Shown here: in pieces, positions 7,948 through 17,438 of the stretch | Position numbering within the stretch: position 1 is the first letter of the stretch | Layout of the letters: each line of letters starts with the position of its first letter | Assembly: GCA_024399835.1 (NCBI GenBank) | Contig: JAKSNK010000004.1 | Location: forward strand, 30,538 to 94,537 | Length of the DNA: 64,000 nucleotides | Origin: Paludibacteraceae bacterium | Lineage (GTDB): Bacteria; Bacteroidota; Bacteroidia; Bacteroidales; Paludibacteraceae | Direction: 5' to 3' | Notes under the pieces: model-generated | The model's database searches: none | What the model was told of the DNA's origin: nothing | Seen by the model: only the letters and a program-made list of their open reading frames with translations | Made by a program: the position numbers and the translations under genes

Positions 7948-9704
7948 GAAATAAGTCAAACATACATTGGATTGCATCATCTGTACTATTTGTAGTCCTG
8001 ACGGCTATTACCTTGGTCAAATGTCGTTTATTTGCGACTATGACCGTCGAATGGTTAGCCGGCTGGTACAAATTCAGCGTAGAAGGGCGGTGGATGGCTC
8101 TTATCGCCGCCTCACTCGTGATGGGGTCTGTTGTTTGGTTGTCTCGCCGACCATGGACGACAATTATTTTAGTCGTTATCAGTGACTTATGGATATTTGC
8201 CAACTGGATTTATTTTCAGGCGAACCACCTTTTGCTGACCTTTAGTGCTATTACTATGGGGTCAAATATGGATGGCTTTTGGTCGTCTGTATTGGCATAT
8301 TTATCGCCACAAATGATTTGGATTCCTGCGCTGACTTGCGTGTATGTGATACTGGCTGCCTGTTTGCGTTCCACACAACGGCATCCTTGGGTATTTGGAG
8401 GCACGCTATTGGTTGCTGCCATTTTGAGTGTTATGTCTTCACGCCTTCGCTGCCAATATGTTGGGGCTGCTGACCAATTCATCGAGAATAGACCGGTCAC
8501 CGTTGCCAACTTCAATCCCTTCATTACACCCGAACACATGCTTCCCGAGAAATGGGAAACGGACCTCAAGGACAGCAACTACACGCTCCATCATTCTATC
8601 TTGGCGTATGGTATTCAAGTGTTTACGGTGGGAATGTACGATTACTTCCACACGATTTATCAGCAGAAGCAAGTGACTTTATCTGCCGAAGAAGAACAGC
8701 AAACCAACCTGCTTTTATCACGGGGAGAAGCGCCGCAAGATTCCGTACTCTCGTGCTCCGGCAATTTGATTTTGATTATTATTGAGAGTTGGGAGAGTTG
8801 GAGTTTGGAGACAAAGGATATACATGGCGAATACATCCTTTCCAACATCAACAGATACATGCGCAATCATCCGCACTTGTATGCAGACAAAGTGACATCG
8901 CAAGTCCGACACGGAAATTCCGCAGACGGACAAATGTTGATAAACACGGGGTTGTTGCCGTTACAGGACGGTGCGGCATGTTTCTTGTGCGCCGACAATA
9001 CCTACCCCAACCTCGCCCATTTCTATGCCAACCGTGTCAATATAGACGCTTGCAGCAAAGCGTGGAATGCAGAACGCACATCCATTGCATTTGACTATCA
9101 GCAGCACATTGCGCCGGAGGATAGAAGTTGGTGGTTTGAGAATTTGACGGTGGCAAGGGCGAAAGATTACCTCGCCATGCACCGCGATTCGACATGCCTG
9201 CAACTGATTACCGTATCTATGCATTCGCCTTTTGACTATATCAAGGACGAACCTGTCTATCAGGAATTGCAGTTGCCTTCGGACATGGATGAACTCACCG
9301 CCAATTATCTTCGTTCTGCGTATTGGATGGACTTCTTTATGGGTGACTTGTTGCAGTATTTGGAAAACGAAGGGTTCTTTGCCAATTCTACCGTTGTTCT
9401 TACAGGCGACCACACTTTCCACAGGGATGACCAACATTTCTGTCCGCTGGTTATTTTCTCGCCGTCTATACAGCAAAATCAATATATTACAGAGCAAACC
9501 TACCAAATGGACATTTACCCGACCGTCCTTTCCCTGATTGGGCGCAAGGATTATTTTTGGCAGGGCTTTGGTATCGATTTGACGAATCCGGACATGCAAC
9601 GCCCCATTTCGCCGCAAGGTGCATTTATGTTGTCAGACAAATTACTTCGAATGAATTATTTTATGAATGCAAATTATTTTATAAATACAAATTATTTTCG
9701 GTAA
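7944..9704 (+). CDS. LtaS-like membrane sulfatase-fold phosphotransferase
   Basis: This 586-residue protein has about five N-terminal membrane segments (to roughly residue 165) and a periplasmic alkaline-phosphatase-fold domain. It matches lipoteichoic acid synthase-type enzymes: the metal-binding Glu in NLILIIIESWES (about residue 281), the nucleophile loop RHGNSADGQM (about 322-331) and TGDH (about 487-490). Such enzymes move phosphoglycerol or phosphoethanolamine from a phospholipid to a glycan. The nucleophile position is Ser (about 326) where LtaS has Thr. The gene starts in an ATGA overlap with the flippase. The last 17 residues come from a short DNA repeat (NYFMNA, NYFINT, NYFR). A true sulfatase is unlikely because the Cys/Ser-x-Pro-x-Arg motif is absent. 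Confidence 0.83.
   Translation: MRNKSNIHWIASSVLFVVLTAITLVKCRLFATMTVEWLAGWYKFSVEGRWMALIAASLVMGSVVWLSRRPWTTIILVVISDLWIFANWIYFQANHLLLTFSAITMGSNMDGFWSSVLAYLSPQMIWIPALTCVYVILAACLRSTQRHPWVFGGTLLVAAILSVMSSRLRCQYVGAADQFIENRPVTVANFNPFITPEHMLPEKWETDLKDSNYTLHHSILAYGIQVFTVGMYDYFHTIYQQKQVTLSAEEEQQTNLLLSRGEAPQDSVLSCSGNLILIIIESWESWSLETKDIHGEYILSNINRYMRNHPHLYADKVTSQVRHGNSADGQMLINTGLLPLQDGAACFLCADNTYPNLAHFYANRVNIDACSKAWNAERTSIAFDYQQHIAPEDRSWWFENLTVARAKDYLAMHRDSTCLQLITVSMHSPFDYIKDEPVYQELQLPSDMDELTANYLRSAYWMDFFMGDLLQYLENEGFFANSTVVLTGDHTFHRDDQHFCPLVIFSPSIQQNQYITEQTYQMDIYPTVLSLIGRKDYFWQGFGIDLTNPDMQRPISPQGAFMLSDKLLRMNYFMNANYFINTNYFR
9654..9701 (+). repeat. 18-bp tandem repeat at the 3' end of the LtaS-like gene
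   Basis: Two full units and one partial unit of an AT-rich 18-bp repeat, at 9654-9671, 9672-9689 and 9690-9701, each beginning AATTATTTT. Because 18 is a multiple of three, the protein gains whole NYFxNx units before its stop. The repeat lies exactly at the C-terminus, so length variation would be tolerated. Confidence 0.8.
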
Positions 9705-9723
9705 ATTAACTTCGTGTGAATTA

Positions 9724-9755
9724 CGGGTCTTTGCCGACGGTCGACCGACGGTCGA
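9724..9755 (+). repeat. 11-bp-period GC-rich repeat, intergenic copy
   Basis: This 32-bp stretch is the exact reverse complement of 25553-25584 inside dsbD. It consists of nearly three 11-bp units (9725-9735, 9736-9746, 9747-9757) built on GACGGTCGACC. It contains the odd-centred palindrome TCGACCGACGGTCGA (9741-9755, 7-bp arms). It lies between the end of the LtaS-like gene and the small hypothetical gene. The remainder of this 94-bp gap is AT-rich and shows no clear promoter. Confidence 0.85.
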
Positions 9756-9798
9756 ATTATACATTAAAGAGACATTAAACTAACTTATTATATCTATT

Positions 9799-10149
9799 AT
9801 GGCAAAAGTACAATACAATTTTCCTGTTGAATCTGTTCATGGTAAAACCCACAAGAGGGAGCAAGGTTATCATTATACTACCAAAACTGGTAAAACATTT
9901 TACCGTGAGCGTGAAGAAACCTATCAAAAGAACCAATCTCCTCGTCAAAAGTGGAATTCGGCGGCATTTGCGTATGCGCATAAGCAACTGCATCTCATTG
10001 AATCCGATCCGGCTACTTTGGCGCAGATGAATGCCGACTGGGAAGCAGCCAATCATCTTGATGCACAAGGTCGCCTTCAACAAACCGCCCACAGCTGGAA
10101 ATTCAACATGCTCATCGCTGAATACAAATCTACCCACCCGTTTGCATAA
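9799..10149 (+). CDS. small conserved hypothetical protein
   Basis: A 116-residue soluble, basic protein starting MAKVQYNFPVESVHGKTHK. I recall similar short Bacteroidales proteins with the same opening, but know of no function. There is no signal peptide or membrane segment. The N-terminal half is rich in Lys, Arg, Thr and Tyr. The C-terminal half has aromatic and helical character (WNSAAFAYAHKQLHL, WKFNMLIAEYKS). It sits between the two halves of the polysaccharide locus, 94 bp after one and 41 bp before the other, and overlaps neither. It may therefore be a separate transcription unit. Confidence 0.7.
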   Translation: MAKVQYNFPVESVHGKTHKREQGYHYTTKTGKTFYREREETYQKNQSPRQKWNSAAFAYAHKQLHLIESDPATLAQMNADWEAANHLDAQGRLQQTAHSWKFNMLIAEYKSTHPFA

Positions 10150-10190
10150 ATCAAAACCATCAAGTAATAGTTAATTGGTAATAAGCATAA

Positions 10191-11390
10191 ATGGCTATAT
10201 ATATTGTTTACATATTATTGTGCCTTGTTGGTATTTGCTGTTGGGATTCACAAGAGCAAAAGAGCAACATCGCAAAAGTATGCTATGTCTTTTTAGGTAC
10301 TTACCTAATTTTGCTCTCTGGGTTAAGTTATGCTTTAGGAGGGGATAAACAATTATACATAGACCTATTTGAAGACTATCTCCCTCAAATGACTTTAGGC
10401 GATTTTATTGTTGACAATTTTGTCTCTATGGGATATATGCCACTTTGGAGTATAGTCAATTATGCTTGCAAACAATGGTTTGATTCTTTCTATGCGCTTC
10501 AAATCATACAATCCGTTGTGGTTAATGGCATCATCTGCTATATAGGTTTTAAATATACCAAACGACACTTTTTATTCTTGCTTATCTATTTCATTTCCAA
10601 ACAGTTCTTCTTACTCAACTGCGAAACGATGCGAGAGGGATTTGCGGTGGCATTGGGATTGTTGGCATTGGATAACTATTTCAGACAGAAAAATATTTCT
10701 GCCTTCATATTGGCTGGTATAGCGGTTGGTTTTCACCCTTCTGCGACAATCTTGTTTGCATTCCCATTTATGCATTTGAACATCAATTTCAAGACACTGA
10801 CTGTTTTATTGGCAATTGCACTATTGGCTTTCTCTATACGAGCTACAATTGTTCCCGTAATTCTACAAAAGTTACCTATCGAAGCCAACAAAATAGCCAC
10901 TAATTTGGAAACTTATTTAACATTCAAATATACATTCCATAATACATGTGTTTTTGCCATTCATTATATTGTCATTCCGTTTATCATCGGTTATTGCATA
11001 CTCTTGTGGGGAGAAGATTTTCCAATCCATTCTTATGTGCAGCCGTTGGTAACTTTTATGTTAATCATTGGATGCTTGGCATGCGTATTGGGAGCACATT
11101 TCACACGACTGAACAATTATGTAATTATCTTCTACCTCATATTGATTGTGGAATTTATACCTTTACTCTTTACCCAACAACAATTCCTCATCACGCGCTG
11201 CCTCACTCTATTATGCCTCTGTTATTTTGTTTTCTGTACATACAATATGCAATTCAAATATTCTAATTTGAGAAGTTACCAACTATATTATCCTTACACT
11301 TCTATTTTTGACGAGAAAAGTTGTCAGGAGATTGTTATTTCTAGGCAAGAATTTCACGAAGCGTCATTAATGGAATTTGATGAACACTAA
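10191..11390 (+). CDS. EpsG-family polysaccharide polymerase
   Basis: A 399-residue polytopic membrane protein with about ten hydrophobic segments. The arrangement LSGLSYALGGDKQLYIDLFEDY near residue 50, followed by NCETMREGFAVALGLLALDNYFRQK near residue 145, is typical of the EpsG group, which plays the Wzy role of joining flipped repeat units in the periplasm. The hydrophilic C-terminal tail is about 30 residues. The next glycosyltransferase begins 12 bp later. It is the only polymerase candidate in the window. Confidence 0.78.
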   Translation: MAIYIVYILLCLVGICCWDSQEQKSNIAKVCYVFLGTYLILLSGLSYALGGDKQLYIDLFEDYLPQMTLGDFIVDNFVSMGYMPLWSIVNYACKQWFDSFYALQIIQSVVVNGIICYIGFKYTKRHFLFLLIYFISKQFFLLNCETMREGFAVALGLLALDNYFRQKNISAFILAGIAVGFHPSATILFAFPFMHLNINFKTLTVLLAIALLAFSIRATIVPVILQKLPIEANKIATNLETYLTFKYTFHNTCVFAIHYIVIPFIIGYCILLWGEDFPIHSYVQPLVTFMLIIGCLACVLGAHFTRLNNYVIIFYLILIVEFIPLLFTQQQFLITRCLTLLCLCYFVFCTYNMQFKYSNLRSYQLYYPYTSIFDEKSCQEIVISRQEFHEASLMEFDEH

Positions 11391-11402
11391 TATTGAGTAC
11401 AA

Positions 11403-12221
11403 ATGATAAAAACATCTGACATAGCCATTTTACTTGCCACCTATAATGGTGAGAAATATCTGTCCGAGCAGATTAACTCGTTAATTGCCCAAACATACCA
11501 AAATTGGCAATTATTCATTCATGATGATGGCTCAACGGATGACACGCTTACTATTTTGCATAAATACGAAAAGAAAGATTCACGAATACATATTCTATCC
11601 TACCCTCCATCAGGTGGTGCTTGCAAAAATTTCATGTCGCTATTAGACCAAATTGATGCACCCTATTATATGTTCTGCGACCAAGACGACGTCTGGCTAC
11701 CCGACAAAATAGAAAAGGAAATGCACCTAATGAAAAAATCCGAACAACAAGGCTCCAATAAACCTATCATCGTCCATTCTGATTTACATGTGGTGGATAG
11801 TTTATTACAAACGATTTGTCCTTCTTTTTGGCAATATGAGCAAATCATATTAGAACGATATCAGCATTGGGAAGATTTCGCACATGGGTGTCTCTCTACT
11901 GGTTGCACGATGTTATTTAATAGTAGTGTTAAAGAAATCACATTGCCTACATCCAATCGAACGCTTATGCACGACGAATGGGTGACTCTATGTACGGTCG
12001 CTCATGATGGAATCGTGGTGGCACTGCAAGAACCTACGATTCTCTATCGTCAACATAATGATAATGCATTAGGTGCTCAGAATGCTATTCATCGTCATTC
12101 CGTTAGCAATCTTTGCTCCCACATAGGACAAATTCTTCGCACCAATGTTGCACATTATAAACAAATGAATGCTATTCGACCTATTTCGGTCGTAACATAT
12201 ATTAAACAAAAACTATCATGA
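11403..12221 (+). CDS. glycosyltransferase family 2 (rhamnosyltransferase-like)
   Basis: A 272-residue GT-A enzyme. It has the nucleotide-binding opening DIAILLATYNGEKYLSEQINS, the DDGSTDDT motif near residue 42, and CDQDDVWLPDKIE near residue 93, which carries the metal-binding acidic residues. This DQDDVW form is common in RfbN-like rhamnosyltransferases, but the donor is uncertain. Its end overlaps the next GT2 by 4 bp. The two are probably diverged duplicates, since both keep DQDD[VI]WLP[DN]KI and an ending with YRxH. Confidence 0.87.
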   Translation: MIKTSDIAILLATYNGEKYLSEQINSLIAQTYQNWQLFIHDDGSTDDTLTILHKYEKKDSRIHILSYPPSGGACKNFMSLLDQIDAPYYMFCDQDDVWLPDKIEKEMHLMKKSEQQGSNKPIIVHSDLHVVDSLLQTICPSFWQYEQIILERYQHWEDFAHGCLSTGCTMLFNSSVKEITLPTSNRTLMHDEWVTLCTVAHDGIVVALQEPTILYRQHNDNALGAQNAIHRHSVSNLCSHIGQILRTNVAHYKQMNAIRPISVVTYIKQKLS

Positions 12222-12940
12222 TTAGCGTCTGTATTGCGACATATAACGGAGCTATGTTTATCAAAGCACAATTAGAGTCTATTCTGCCTCAATTGAGTGC
12301 AGATGATGAGGTTATTATCTCGGACGATGCCTCTACGGACAACACCTTACAAATCATCAACGATTTGCACGATTCACGCATACATATTCTTCATCATACT
12401 CCATACACGAAATCTCGTTTCCCAATGGACAAAACAACGCATAACTTTGAGAATGCACTAATGCACGCAAAAGGTGATTATATTTTCCTTTCTGATCAAG
12501 ATGATATATGGCTACCAAATAAAATACAACAGATGTTGAATGCGTTGCAAAAGGCAGATTTAGTTGTCCACAATTGCCAAGTTGTTAATGCTGATTTACA
12601 AGTAATAAACAATTCATATTTTGATCATATTCGTGTTCATGTCGGTGCAATTCAAAATGCCATCCGTTGTACATTTTTAGGGTGTTGTATGGCATTCCGA
12701 CGGGCTGTTCTAACTGCTGCATTGCCCTTCCCTCTTCAAGGAGTGGCACATGACCAATGGTTAGGAATTGTGGCAGGATTGAAATTCAAAATCGCACTTA
12801 TTACTGAACCTTTAATACTATATCGCAGGCACGCCTACACTGAAACCAATTGTTATGGAACAAGTCAATTATCAAGATGGGTGCAAATCAGATATAAGAC
12901 CTTTGTTCTCCTTAATACCATAAAAAAAGCATTATTATGA
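12218..12940 (+). CDS. glycosyltransferase family 2, short
   Basis: A 240-residue GT-A glycosyltransferase with VCIATYNGAMFIKAQLES at the start, SDDASTDNTLQ near residue 38 and SDQDDIWLPNKIQ near residue 87. It resembles the preceding gene, with which it overlaps by 4 bp, and ends in a 4-bp overlap with the following GT4 gene. It presumably adds one sugar to the repeat unit. It is shorter than most GT2 proteins but includes the catalytic core through LILYRRH. Confidence 0.86.
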   Translation: MISVCIATYNGAMFIKAQLESILPQLSADDEVIISDDASTDNTLQIINDLHDSRIHILHHTPYTKSRFPMDKTTHNFENALMHAKGDYIFLSDQDDIWLPNKIQQMLNALQKADLVVHNCQVVNADLQVINNSYFDHIRVHVGAIQNAIRCTFLGCCMAFRRAVLTAALPFPLQGVAHDQWLGIVAGLKFKIALITEPLILYRRHAYTETNCYGTSQLSRWVQIRYKTFVLLNTIKKALL

Positions 12941-14061
12941 AGAAAACCATCCTTCACATTAGCAAGTATTACCACCCTTATTTGGGAGGCATTGAGACTG
13001 TTGCCAAACAAGTAGTGGACGGTCTATCGACATATAATAATATTGTCGTTTGTTTTTCGTCCGACAAAGATACACATATTGATTATGTGGATGGAGTTAA
13101 AATCATCCGAATAGGTGTTGTAGCCAATATCTCAAGCCAGGATATTTCCTTTAGTTATTATTCCACTTTGCGAAAACTCATTCGCACAGAACACCCTCTT
13201 GCTATTCATCTGCATTGTCCCAACCCGTTTGTTTACCCGTTTGTGTTAACACTTATTCCTCAGCAAACCAAGTTGGTACTGCATTGGCATTCGGATATAA
13301 TTGACAAAGGACGATTATATACATTGGTACATCCTTTTGAGAAGCAAATACTTTCTAGAGCGGATACGATTATTGCCACATCATCCAACTACCTGAATGG
13401 TTCTCAGGTCCTCTTACCATGGAGAGAGAAAGTAATTATTATCCCAAATGTAATTGCCACATCTCAATTTGTCCGGCAAGAATCCGACCAAACCACGATT
13501 GATGAGATTCGCGCAAAATGGCAGAACAAACACCTATTATTCTTTTGTGGAAGACATGTAGCATATAAAGGTATAAATCAACTTATTGCCTCCGCTTCCT
13601 ATATGGATGAGGATATTCAAATTCTCATCGCAGGCGATGGTCCATTAACCCCCCAATATCAAAAGATGGCTAAGAATAGCAGCAACATCACCTTCCTCGG
13701 ACGCATATCCGATGATGAACTGCGTTGTTACCTATATGCTTCAGATGCTTTTGCGTTTCCATCCATCAATAAAGCGGAAGCATTTGGGGTGGCATTGGCG
13801 GAAGCCATGTTCTGCGGGTGCGTACCTGTTGTCTTTACACTCAATGGTAGTGGCGTCAATTGGGTTAACATTAACCATGAAACGGGATTGGAAGTGCCTA
13901 TCAATGATGTCTATGCGTATGCAAAAGCCGTTTGCTTACTAATGAAAAGTGATGAATTAAGACATCAAATGAGCATTAATGCCCAAAAACGCATCTGCGA
14001 TTTGTTCGTTACGGAACGACTTTTTCAACAGATTAATAAATTATATAATCAAATTGTATAA
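12937..14061 (+). CDS. glycosyltransferase family 4 (group 1)
   Basis: A 374-residue GT-B enzyme. The acceptor domain opens with ISKYYHPYLGGIETVAKQV, and the donor domain has LFFCGRHVAYKGINQLI and the E-x7-E motif in NKAEAFGVALAEAMFCG (near residue 285). It resembles mannosyl- and glucosyltransferases of O-antigen loci, but the donor cannot be deduced. The start overlaps the GT2 gene by 4 bp and the next gene starts 23 bp after the stop. Confidence 0.88.
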   Translation: MKKTILHISKYYHPYLGGIETVAKQVVDGLSTYNNIVVCFSSDKDTHIDYVDGVKIIRIGVVANISSQDISFSYYSTLRKLIRTEHPLAIHLHCPNPFVYPFVLTLIPQQTKLVLHWHSDIIDKGRLYTLVHPFEKQILSRADTIIATSSNYLNGSQVLLPWREKVIIIPNVIATSQFVRQESDQTTIDEIRAKWQNKHLLFFCGRHVAYKGINQLIASASYMDEDIQILIAGDGPLTPQYQKMAKNSSNITFLGRISDDELRCYLYASDAFAFPSINKAEAFGVALAEAMFCGCVPVVFTLNGSGVNWVNINHETGLEVPINDVYAYAKAVCLLMKSDELRHQMSINAQKRICDLFVTERLFQQINKLYNQIV

Positions 14062-14084
14062 CCACCTTTTGACTAATCCAAACG

Positions 14085-15266
14085 ATGTTGCCATTTTCTT
14101 CTATAATTATCATTTGTACCGCAGGAGCCCTGCTGATTTCATGGCTGGCTTTTCGCCCTTGCCTGAAATTTGCCAAGAAACATAACATTGTAGATAAACC
14201 CGATAAGCGTAAACTGCAAGACCATCCTGTCCCTGTTTTTGGAGGGGCTACTGTCGTATTAGGTATGCTACTACCATTGATTGGTATCATTTCCTTATTG
14301 CATGCTAATCAGTTTGGATATATTCTCGGAGCAATTCTCATTCTCTGGATTATTGGAGTGTTAGACGATGTCTATAAATTGAGTGCAAGTTTACGCTTTT
14401 TCCTCGAATTAGGGTTAATTTGGGTATTACTGTGGCAACCGCTCGTTGAAAGCAACGGACTGATGATTAATAATCTGTGCGGTTTATTCGGACGATACGA
14501 GATTTCTCTCTTCACTGCCATTCCTTTAACTATGGTTGCTTGTGTTGGTATTATCAATTCCATTAATTTGATTGACGGTGTAGATGGCTATTCCAGCGGC
14601 TATGGTATCATTACCAATATTATCTTTGCAACTATTTTCTTCGCTACAAACAATTACCCGATGGGTATTTTTGCCTCTGTAACGGCGGCTGCACTCATTC
14701 CATTTTATATGCATAATGTATTTGGGCAAAATAGTAAAATGTTTATTGGTGACGGTGGTAGTTTAGTGATTGGATTTGTCATGGCGTATGATGTATTGGC
14801 AATGTTGGATAGTCAATCACCTTGCCATATTTTAGTCAATCAGGGAATAGGAATGGTAGCAATGACTTTGTCTATTTTATGTATTCCTGTTTTTGATACG
14901 CTGCGCGTGATGTTTGCACGTATGTTTCATGGTGAATCTCCCTTTATGCCGGATAAAACACACCTGCATCATTTATTTATTGATATGGGATTCTCACATG
15001 CCGCTACTTCATCAACCATTATTTTCATTCAACTGACAGTTATTGCCATTTGGTATATCAGTTTCCTATGCGGATTGGGTATTGACGGACAATTTTACCT
15101 TGTTATATTCTTGGGCTTGAGTATATGCGGCTGGTACTACTATATGCGCCATTGTCAAAAGGTTAACAATACTATTTGGCAACGCTTTTGCCACATTGGG
15201 CAATGGACACACTTCGAGCATAAAGGTTTTTGGTTAACCATGCAACGAGTAATAGACAAATTATAA
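14085..15266 (+). CDS. WecA-like undecaprenyl-phosphate sugar-1-phosphate transferase
   Basis: A 393-residue polyprenyl-phosphate N-acetylhexosamine-1-phosphate transferase (PNPT; WecA/TagO/WbpL side rather than MraY). It starts lipid-linked glycans by moving GlcNAc-1-P or a similar sugar phosphate onto undecaprenyl phosphate. Signatures are the early VDKPDKRKLQDHPVPVFGG, GVLDDVYKLSA (Asp pair), NLIDGVDGYSSG, FIGDGGSLVIGF and the cytoplasmic HLHHLF. About ten membrane helices are present. It lies among the glycosyltransferases, and a second, unrelated initiating enzyme is encoded at 17422. Confidence 0.88.
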   Translation: MLPFSSIIIICTAGALLISWLAFRPCLKFAKKHNIVDKPDKRKLQDHPVPVFGGATVVLGMLLPLIGIISLLHANQFGYILGAILILWIIGVLDDVYKLSASLRFFLELGLIWVLLWQPLVESNGLMINNLCGLFGRYEISLFTAIPLTMVACVGIINSINLIDGVDGYSSGYGIITNIIFATIFFATNNYPMGIFASVTAAALIPFYMHNVFGQNSKMFIGDGGSLVIGFVMAYDVLAMLDSQSPCHILVNQGIGMVAMTLSILCIPVFDTLRVMFARMFHGESPFMPDKTHLHHLFIDMGFSHAATSSTIIFIQLTVIAIWYISFLCGLGIDGQFYLVIFLGLSICGWYYYMRHCQKVNNTIWQRFCHIGQWTHFEHKGFWLTMQRVIDKL

Positions 15267-15268
15267 TC

Positions 15269-16216
15269 ATGATACCTTCGGTTTCCATAATATGCCCCTG
15301 CTATAACGAGAAGTTATACATTCAGGACTGCATCAATAGCATTGCCCGGCAAGACTACGACTTGTCGCAAGTAGAAGTATTGATAATTGACGGAATGAGT
15401 ACCGATGGCACGCGCGAGATTATTCGGCAAATGCAGCAAACTTATTCGTGGTTGCACTTGATTGACAATCCCCGTCACATCGCTTCTACGGCAATGAATA
15501 TCGGTTTGAAGCAGGCACAAGGCGAATATATTGTCCGTATTGATACACACGCTGTTTATCCCGTGAGTTATATTTCCACTTTGTTACACCATCTGATTAC
15601 CCTTCCGAATGCCCAAAATGTAGGAGCCGTATGCCGGACATTGCCTGCTAACGATACACCCATCGCACAGGCGATTGCTCTCACTATCTCGCATAAGTTT
15701 GGTGTTGGCAATTCTCTATTCCGGGTAGGCGTACATCAAATCACCGAAACGGACACCGTGCCTTTTGGCTGTTGGCACAAACAATGGGTAAACGATTTGG
15801 GTGGGTTTGACGAAGAACTGATTCGCAACCAGGACGATGAATTTAATGCACGCACGATCGAAAGAGGAGGCAAGATATATCTTATTCCAAACCTATCGGT
15901 AGATTATTATGCCCGCCCTACATTAAACAAGACTTGGCAGATGTTCTATCAGTACGGATTATTCAAGCCATTGGTCAACCACAAGCGAAACCACCCTGCC
16001 ACATTACGACAGTTTATTCCGCCACTCTTTGTATTGGGACTTATACCTGCTTTGCCTATCTATTTGTGCATTATCGGTGGCATCTCACTTAAGTACCATA
16101 ATGCAGCACTTATGCTAACCTTCCCTACTGTCCATATAAGTTATGGGATAGGATATTGGATAGGTCTGTATAAAGTTTTAACACATCAGTCATTCATCGT
16201 TCAAAGTAATCATTAA
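15269..16216 (+). CDS. glycosyltransferase family 2 (ExoA-like, membrane-associated)
   Basis: A GT-A enzyme of about 315 residues. I place the start at ATG 15269, 2 bp after the upstream stop, because it gives the normal family opening IPSVSIICPCYNEKLYIQ. An in-frame start at 15230 would lie inside the WecA-like gene. Motifs are DGMSTDGTREI, RIDTHAVYP (metal-binding region) and NQDDEFNARTIERGG. The C-terminus has two or three hydrophobic segments. The layout resembles succinoglycan ExoA-type transferases. The next gene starts 13 bp later. Confidence 0.85.
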   Translation: MIPSVSIICPCYNEKLYIQDCINSIARQDYDLSQVEVLIIDGMSTDGTREIIRQMQQTYSWLHLIDNPRHIASTAMNIGLKQAQGEYIVRIDTHAVYPVSYISTLLHHLITLPNAQNVGAVCRTLPANDTPIAQAIALTISHKFGVGNSLFRVGVHQITETDTVPFGCWHKQWVNDLGGFDEELIRNQDDEFNARTIERGGKIYLIPNLSVDYYARPTLNKTWQMFYQYGLFKPLVNHKRNHPATLRQFIPPLFVLGLIPALPIYLCIIGGISLKYHNAALMLTFPTVHISYGIGYWIGLYKVLTHQSFIVQSNH

Positions 16217-16229
16217 TTCGTCATATAAT

Positions 16230-17438
16230 ATGAATCTGAAATTACGCAACATCCCATTTTCGCCTCCTGACATTACCGAGGCAGAGGCAAATTTAGTAAA
16301 AGAGGCATTACTATCCGGTTGGATTACTACCGGTCCTAAGACCAAAGAATTTGAACGCCGCATTGCTTCATTCTGTCATACATCCAAGGCAGTTTGCCTC
16401 AATTCGGCAACGGCAGCCATGGAACTCACATTGCGTGTATTAGGCATCGGACCCGGCGACGAAATCATTGTACCTGCTTATACCTATACTGCTACGGCTT
16501 CTGTCGGCTTGCATGTTGGGGCAAAAGTTGTTATGGTAGATTCCCAAGCAAATAATGTACAAATGGACTATGATGCCCTTGAACGCGCCATCACACCGCG
16601 CACGAAGGTAATTATGCCGGTTGATTTAGGCGGTATCGTTTGCGATTATGAGCGCATTATGCAGATTGTGGAAGCCAAACGCGCCCTGTTTACACCCGAC
16701 AACGACATACAGCGTGCATTTGGCCGTTGTATCGTCTTGGCTGATGCTGCACATGCCTTCGGTGCACAATGGCACGGCAAGATGTGTGGCGAAATAGCAG
16801 ATTTTACATCCTTCTCTTTTCATGCCGTTAAAAACCTCACAACAGCCGAAGGAGGTGCCGTTGTGTGGAGAGATATACCCGGTATAGACAATGAGGAGTT
16901 GTACCATCAATACCAACTGCTCAGTTTGCACGGTCAAAACAAAGATGCACTAGCAAAAACTCAATTGGGTGCTTGGGAATACGACATCAAAGGGGCGTAT
17001 TTCAAATGCAATATGACCGACATTATGGCTGCTATAGGGTTGGTACAATTAGACCGCTACCCTGCTCTATTGAAACGCCGTCGTGAAATAATCGGGCAGT
17101 ACAACAATGGGCTCAAGGACTTGAATGTAAAGGTGCTCAACCATTATTCCGATACGCACGCCTCTTCAGGTCACCTATATTTAGTCAGAATGCCGGATAA
17201 GACATTGGAACAACGCAATGCCATCATTACCCGAATGGCAGAATTAGGTGTAGCTACCAATGTCCACTACAAGCCATTACCGATGATGACAGCTTATCGT
17301 GCTTTAGGGCTGGACATTAAGGACTATCCCAATGCTTACAACTTATTCCACAATGAGATAACGCTACCGCTGCATACGCGTCTCTCAAATGAAGATATTG
17401 AATATATACTAACTGCCTTCCATGAAGCGACTCTTTGA
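16230..17438 (+). CDS. DegT/DnrJ/EryC1/StrS PLP-dependent sugar aminotransferase
   Basis: A 402-residue aminotransferase that converts a keto-sugar nucleotide into an amino sugar. The opening IPFSPPDITEAEANLVKEAL and GWITTGPKTKEFE are family hallmarks. The PLP-binding lysine is in FTSFSFHAVKNLTTAEGG (near residue 200). Its position beside a CapD/PglF-type dehydratase and a PglC-type transferase suggests a PglE role, making a 4-amino-4,6-dideoxy sugar. The last 17 bp overlap the next gene. No PglD-like acetyltransferase is adjacent, so the final sugar may not be N-acetylated at C4, or may be acetylated by the enzyme at 2635. Confidence 0.9.
   Translation: MNLKLRNIPFSPPDITEAEANLVKEALLSGWITTGPKTKEFERRIASFCHTSKAVCLNSATAAMELTLRVLGIGPGDEIIVPAYTYTATASVGLHVGAKVVMVDSQANNVQMDYDALERAITPRTKVIMPVDLGGIVCDYERIMQIVEAKRALFTPDNDIQRAFGRCIVLADAAHAFGAQWHGKMCGEIADFTSFSFHAVKNLTTAEGGAVVWRDIPGIDNEELYHQYQLLSLHGQNKDALAKTQLGAWEYDIKGAYFKCNMTDIMAAIGLVQLDRYPALLKRRREIIGQYNNGLKDLNVKVLNHYSDTHASSGHLYLVRMPDKTLEQRNAIITRMAELGVATNVHYKPLPMMTAYRALGLDIKDYPNAYNLFHNEITLPLHTRLSNEDIEYILTAFHEATL

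Noticed and set aside
8961-9617. A 218-residue minus-strand open frame
   Set aside because: It is a shadow of the sulfatase-fold domain of the LtaS-like gene; composition and lack of motifs argue against a gene.
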